NCBI GenBank assembly: GCA_009733575.1
Contig: ML769472.1
Coordinates: forward strand, 158,105 to 222,104
Length of the DNA stretch: 64,000 nt
Direction of reading: 5' to 3'
Origin: Gymnopus androsaceus JB14
Taxonomy: Eukaryota; Basidiomycota; Agaricomycetes; Agaricales; Omphalotaceae
In this document: positions 58,764 through 64,000 of the stretch, piece after piece
Layout: each line of letters begins with the position of its first letter
Numbering within the stretch: position 1 is the stretch's first letter
The notes under the pieces: generated by a model
Database searches by the model: none
What the model saw: the letters and a program-made list of their open reading frames with translations, nothing else
What the model was told of the DNA's origin: nothing
Position numbers and translations under genes: made by a program

Positions 58764-59507
58764 AATGGTTTGGGTGGAGAAAACTCTTGATCAGTTTGAA
58801 TGGCTAGGCTGAGACGCAAGTGCAAAGTGCAGAGGGCGGAATATGGATACTAGAACAAAGAAACGTGGACGCAGCGTGGACGGAAATAATAGCTGTGGAA
58901 TAGGTGTAGAGCACAGGCGCTACAAACGCCAACGGCTTGATGAAGCTTTTGGGCGTTAACCCAGGTAAACAGCGCCCCACATTTGACAGGACAATCGCAG
59001 ACTGTTCGCCGCCCAGAGGGAGCCTGAGGGGAAGTAAAAAGGCAGATCAAATCAAGCCAGTAGGTCGGAATTACTGGAAGAGCAGAAGCTGTTACTAGCT
59101 TATACAGATTTGAATAAACAGATTTGAACCACAAGCTTCGCGCCAAGAATGAATTCCAACGCAACGTACATGCCAGTAAAGGAAAAGATGGAAGGCGGGG
59201 GCGCCTAACTTAGCGCCCAACATTCGAGCATGTGTAACTGTGTAATGATCTAGACAAAATTGTACAACGTAGTACATACATGGCACAAATAATTTATTGT
59301 ACATAAATACTTTTATGATTATCATTAGAGATGGATGATACCCAAGCCGTTGAACACTCCTCAGCAATCTGTGATTTTTCTTCGTATTTGACGTTGGACT
59401 TTGAGGTTTGAAGCTTCAAGTTGAAGCAGGAACGGTTTTTAAACCATTGACTCAGCCTTTACCGATCCATTCGCGTGAGTTCAAATGCACAGAGATGCTT
59501 GTTCACA
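58764..59507. other. No clear gene; possible transposase scrap
   Basis: A minus frame at 58850-59164 contains CDCPVKCGALFTWVNAQKLH, which recalls the Cys/His motif near the start of some basidiomycete transposases. It is too short to call. Other frames are featureless. Confidence 0.3.
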
Positions 59508-61625
59508 CTAAATACTCACCGAATGCGAGTCATGGTCTTCTCTTGGGCCCGTATACGATGTCTGTCCCGAGCTTTCATGACTTTGTATCATATCCGTCTC
59601 AACATTAATCTCGACGTGACTCTACGAAGTTGTACAAACCGAATCAGCTACCAAGCATCCGCGAAGCACGCCAGAGGGACACACATACCAGATGCAAAGG
59701 TCCCTGTCCTCCGCCAACATGAGCCTCGAAATCATTCTGCTGCTTACTCATTCCAGACCGAGCGGTACTAGCATCCTCGTTCAACTTGAAGCTACGGAAT
59801 ACCAGTCCACTGCCAATTCCTTTTAGCCTACGGCTGTTGCCAGTTTGCAAAGGAATAGAAACCATTCCGCTCGTGCCGTTCATTTGCGTTCGGATCTTTT
59901 CACGGCGGTTGAGTGTGGCGAGGAGGGAGCTGAAGTACACTGTCAGTGTAAGGAGACACAAGGACAGAAGGGAGCGAGATGGATTAGTTCGATTCAGGTT
60001 GACAGGGCAGAAGAGTCGACGTACGTTTGCTAAGCATGTAGAACGCTCCTGCATAAGCAAATGTTTCCTTCTGTGTGAGCATCTGGCATGGATGTCAATA
60101 CCACGCCATCTGCGATACGCAGTGAATGCGATGAGAAAACTCACGATGATCAAAGTAGCAATAGCCACTACACTCGTCAAAAGCCCTGTAGTAACGGTAT
60201 AGAGGATCAATGTGCTGATCACCGAGTTCGTCCTAGTAGAGCATGAGAAATCACAGGACAATGGGGAGTAAGAGATGCTGTTGGACATACCGTTTTATTC
60301 CAGACCGACTATTCCATAATAACACACATAAGAATCCAGCGAGGATCGAGTCGGCAACACAGATGGAAATTAGAGTAGCGTCCAGTTCTCCCTGTTAGAT
60401 GCGAATTCAACAACTGGAGGAAGAGAAACATGAACCAAGAATACTTACAATGAGATTGAGAGCCTGGAGGCCAGATTCGCTTACACTGATGAAACGAAAG
60501 TACTCTGAGATGAGAACATACCGTCAGACTATTAGGAATACTTTGGTACGCACGTCTTTGACGTGCAGTCTAAGATTTTCGAGGTCAGTTTCGCATTTCT
60601 CTGTGATTTCATTGAAGAAAAAGACCCACAGAGACCTGCGACTAATGCACAAATGACGGGAAACACCTATATAACGGGGTCCATCGGTAATGAGGATAAA
60701 TCTTGTGCAGGGGAGAGTGGATGGAACATACCGGTATAGCGGTCAAGATCCAGTTCTTATTGCTGACTTCATTGAAGTTAAACGGGTTGAGGCAATGAAA
60801 ACGGCGGCTACTCACGTCTCCAGATTCGATAGCAGTAAAATCTAGGGTAGACTATATCAGCCACCGTACCCATAAGCTTGAACAAGGAAATGCATACCCT
60901 CGCACACCACTATCACTTAAACACTGAGAAAGTTCATGAACCATTGACATGTTGCTCGCTGAAAGAGACCAGAGGAAAAAAACTCACCATCATAAACAGC
61001 GAGAACTAATCGAAATCCATCGTCAAAATAGTTCAGATCATCACGGAGCAAGCTAGAAAAGATATATTACCCACCGTCAATGTCCTACAGTATGATAATT
61101 AACGATTCATGACCTCACGAAAAGAAAGCGAATCGTTTGCTCACCATGGTACCTTGTTGATCAGTATGCTCAAGGGATTGACTATGGACTCTTCCGTGAG
61201 CTTACGCAGAGCGACAGCTGCAAGAACGGCATGAAGAGTGTCCAAGATCCTATCAACAGATGGGATATAAACCCATACTCAAATCCTTATAAAGACGGCG
61301 AGCTCACCAAAGAACTAGAACCTGTAATGAAGTATCCCAAAGTGAGAACATTGCATCGAAGTAAACGTAGCATGAATCGAATGAAGACTCACCAAAAGAC
61401 GTGTACTTAAGGGGTCATTACCGGATCTCCGAAAGTAAACAAACGTTTGGTGCGTCGTTAGACCATAAAACCTGCGATACACGAAAGAAAGAGTCAGTCA
61501 CGTCGCGACTCTGGAAGCTAGTCAACCACTCACACGCCTGCAAGGTAACTCCCGGCGTACAGCCCATTGAGCGACTCTGTCAGTTTCGTAGCAAGATTGG
61601 GGTCTAAAGGAGTCAGGCCTGACAT
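59508..61625 (-). CDS. DUF6534-family multi-pass membrane protein
   Basis: Function unknown; common in Agaricomycetes. The start at 61625 gives MSGLTPLDPNLATKL and NGLYAGSYLAGV. A spliced FYGLTTHQTFVYFRRSGND, at the usual family position, follows. The DUF6534 signature is encoded at 60150-60240 (RTNSVISTLILYTVTTGLLTSV). After two introns comes AFYMLSK, then LYFSSLLATLNRREKIR. The tail holds a Ser/Gly-rich stretch and VEINVETDMIQSHES before the stop at 59508. About ten exons, many very short. The first exon lacks an obvious signal peptide. Confidence 0.75.
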
Positions 61626-62418
61626 CGCTGGAGAGGGAATATTCAGGGAGTGCTTGAGATGCTGAAGGAGATGGGCCGGCGTGCTTGACTCTTCCAAGAC
61701 AGTCAGTCTTTTATTATATCCCATTCGGCGGCTCGCAATGAGCATTGCCTCTAGGTTGGTTTCGCCATCCTATTGACGAAGAGATAGTGTCCTTTTTAAT
61801 CATGATCCTGCCAATCCCTAACAGTGCCTCTTGGGGAAAGAGTCAATAAGAATATTGAAAAGTAGCACTATCCCCGGGGAAATTAGCGCGCTGTGTCAAT
61901 ACACGAAGTTTTGGCCGCACTGTTCAGCAGAGCATGATATCTATTCACTCACACTGTCCGTAATATCCCACTCGACTAGTCAAGCAAGAAATACAAAGAA
62001 GGTAGAAGTTTGAAGCAGAGGGCTCGAGTTTTGATCCGATCAAAGTTTGGGATTTAATTTCGGCTCATTGACCCGTACTGAAAATTATTGCCCATTCCAC
62101 TTCTTCGTGCCACTTGGTTTCTTGCCTGCTAGAATCAACATCCATCGCTGTTAAGAACTTCGGCATTGCGATTCAGCCATTCGAGAGTGTATCAAAGTAC
62201 CAAGTAAGTATAGAGCCTGCTTTGCGCTCAACTGCTTCACTGCAACACCGCCGAGACTCTTGCACTGCTCGCCATTCACATCTGTTCATCTATCACCATT
62301 TTAACGCTAGTACTATACTGGACCAGATCATGCCATCTTTCATCCGCACATTCAGTTTCAGCAGAACATGCTCTGACTTTGAGTTCTTCCTCGCTTCCCT
62401 CCTCTAGAACATTCAGCG
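61626..62418. other. Divergent intergenic region
   Basis: No gene. It separates the minus-strand DUF6534 gene from the plus-strand small membrane protein and so must contain both promoters. Plus frames before 62407 lack features. Confidence 0.45.
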
Positions 62419-62861
62419 ATGTTATTCTACCCTATCCTCCTACCATGGCCAATTCTCCTTCACGCTATGGGACTAACGACCCTCGGATGCACCATGCTTC
62501 TCGCGAAACCTACTGCGAAAGCACCAGAAGACATCTCTACCCTCGGAATCACGACGATTGCGCTCGGAATGTCATGTGAGCTATCCCTGCTGCAAACGAC
62601 CACACTTGCTAAACGATTGTAGATATCTCCACTTCATACATGCCCATGGAGGACAACCAGTTCCTTCACGCGAGTGCTCCCGTTAGGGTTTTACTCGCCT
62701 CGCTGGCTGGCCTCAAGTGGTTAACGATCAGCAAGGAGAATGCGAGGTTGTATAAAAAGCGGAACGCGCTTCTGGGTATTTTACTATATGATGGGCTGGG
62801 AGGGTTGATCCTGGGATGGTATCTGGGGACTTTCAGCGGAAAGGTCGCGTCCTACAGGTGA
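62419..62861 (+). CDS. Small conserved-type membrane protein
   Basis: Not recognised by name. The ATG at 62419 (MLFYPILLPWPILLHAMGLT) begins with a hydrophobic segment. An intron gtgagc...ttgtag of 48 nt (about 62575-62622) joins GITTIALGMS to YISTSYMPMEDNQFLHAS in frame. Further helices are PVRVLLASLAGLKWL and LLGILLYDGLGGLILGWYLG, with a stop at 62861. About 130 residues and probably three or four transmembrane segments. The clean intron and steady hydrophobic pattern support a real gene. Confidence 0.65.
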
Positions 62862-63637
62862 CTGCAGTTGGATACAATCGGAATGGACTCACGTTCTCGG
62901 TGCATCTCCCATTCCCTTTTATGATGTCTGTATTCGCTCAAAAATGACCGTACCCAGACCAGCCTCAGGCTACGACTCTCGATCTACTTATTCAGCATGC
63001 CTGAGATTTAGATATCACTATATCCAAAGCAATACACACTATCTCTTCGTTCCTTCGTGTCTGGCGCAGTGTCTCCAGATTTTTCTCAGCTCATATTAGG
63101 TCTGAAAGTGTCGCTAGCCTATGCAATAATGACCGCCCCGTAACGTCTGGAAATCTGGTTTACGCTGTTTCGCGTCTAGTCTGTTGGCATTCTTGGTTGA
63201 GCCGTGGAAACCTTTCCGTCTAGTAGTCCGTGAAAACGTTTACCCTCGGATGACGGTTCACTGCTCCCCGCTACCCACAACCAACAACCACCGAATGGTA
63301 CTGAACTTACTTCACTCCCACCGTGTTGTTGTTACCCTTGACGATGGGCGGGGATTGGTGATTTGGAAGTACCTAGTGACATGAAATCAGCACCTCCGGG
63401 TCTATGTCTGGTTCTTCTGAACACCAACAATATTCTGTCTCGTCTTCCCTGAACTCATGTTCATTTTTATCGATAATACCTCACCTGCACATCTACGCCC
63501 CCCCCCGCTTCGTACATCCTCACCCGCTACGTCCGTTCTCCATGCTCATTCCATTGTCGAAACCAAATCTCTGCCTCCAGCACTTACACATGATAGCCTA
63601 CTCATTTAGCTTCCTCCCTATCTTGCTATAATTAATT
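62862..63637. other. Intergenic
   Basis: No gene. From about 63585 the sequence matches the 3' flank of the amine oxidase gene at 44276-44336. A C10 run occurs near 63502. Confidence 0.5.
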
Positions 63638-64000
63638 CTACAACTCCACTTTTACACGATGATACAGCTCCGCTACCTTCCTCATCTCCTCCACCGTCTC
63701 AGGTTTCGCCAAATTCCCCTCAGCATCATACGTCCTGAAGGCCGAGTACTCAAACGGCTTGGGCTGTTGTGGAATACAAGTAAAATCCTGCTTCACGCCG
63801 TTATCGTCGTACACCCAGTCATCGCCTGGGGTTTTCGGCGCGGTGAGCAGAATGGCATTTCTCGAGTCAAGAGAAATATCAGAGTCAAAGTAGTTGAGGG
63901 CGTTAGGAGGAAGCTTTGTAGATGTAGAGGTCGGAAAATGGCTTAGTATAATGATATAATGCGACATACCTTGACATTGCAATTGTAGTTTTCGTATTGG
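63638..64000 (-). CDS. Copper amine oxidase, second copy, 3' end only (runs off the window)
   Basis: Nearly identical to 44337-44700, including the last intron, the final exon (YFDSDISLDSRNAILLTAPK to the terminal VKVEL) and the 3' flank. The final exon is 63638 to about 63918. The preceding exon begins again at about 63971 and continues past the edge. Relative to copy 1 one G is missing in GAGGGCG near 63897-63900, which shifts the frame before NYFD. Differences such as W/V and N/D in the GDDW/GDNW region show it is a true second copy, not an assembly echo. Confidence 0.85.
   Translation of the reverse strand, partial: PIRKLQLQCQGMSHYIIILSHFPTSTSTKLPPNALNYFDSDISLDSRNAILLTAPKTPGDDWVYDDNGVKQDFTCIPQQPKPFEYSAFRTYDAEGNLAKPETVEEMRKVAELYHRVKVEL

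Noticed and set aside
58850..59164. Cys/His transposase-like motif
   Set aside because: One short motif only; no catalytic region or terminal repeats nearby.

Overview
The window looks like a nuclear contig of an Agaricomycete (Basidiomycota). The genes are split by many introns of about 48-60 nt with GTRNGT donors. Gene families expanded in mushroom-forming fungi are present: DUF6533 and DUF6534 membrane proteins, a CBM19-like secreted protein, spherulin-4-like secreted proteins and fungal kinase-like proteins. I see no operons, no CRISPR and no convincing tRNA or rRNA gene.

Layout. 0.4-5.2 kb: a secreted double-module CBM19-like protein and tRNA-dihydrouridine synthase DUS1. 5.2-8.7 kb: no recognisable gene. 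8.7-10.2 kb: mannitol-1-phosphate 5-dehydrogenase. 10.6-14.9 kb: a tandem pair of DUF6533 membrane proteins. 15.7-19.3 kb: a tandem pair of spherulin-4-like secreted proteins separated by a TA-flanked MITE, with a third copy surviving only as a scrap near 21.0 kb. 19.8-22.7 kb: a tandem pair of protein-kinase-like genes, the first with a broken frame. 23-40 kb: a candidate biosynthetic cluster. 40.4 kb: a nested foldback element. 41.6-48.9 kb: a secreted unknown, a nucleotidylyltransferase (Pof1/NMNAT-like), a copper amine oxidase and SDHAF4. 49.7-56.7 kb: a decayed DUF6589-type gene split by a complete LTR element that carries gag but no recognisable pol. 57-61.6 kb: a helical-bundle protein of possible MLKL/HeLo type and a DUF6534 membrane protein. 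62.4 kb: a small membrane protein. 63.6 kb to the edge: the 3' end of a second copper amine oxidase copy.

The most interesting part is 23-40 kb. It holds a bimodular NRPS (A-T-C-A-T-TE), a full ABCC-type exporter, and, divergent from the exporter, a gene fusing a P-loop nucleotide kinase, a SAICAR-synthetase (PurC)-like domain and an ATP-phosphoribosyltransferase (HisG)-like domain. HisG-like plus PurC-like enzymes are the hallmark of coformycin/pentostatin biosynthesis (bacterial PenA/PenC). A kinase-HisG protein (Cns3) beside an ABC transporter (Cns4) is the arrangement known for pentostatin in Cordyceps. I infer a purine-antimetabolite pathway with its own exporter, possibly linked to the NRPS.

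A caution applies to the whole window. Many otherwise well-conserved genes change reading frame by one base, nearly always as if one base had been added to a short homopolymer, often TCC. This looks more like residual sequencing error than mass pseudogenisation, and gene calls should be read with that in mind.
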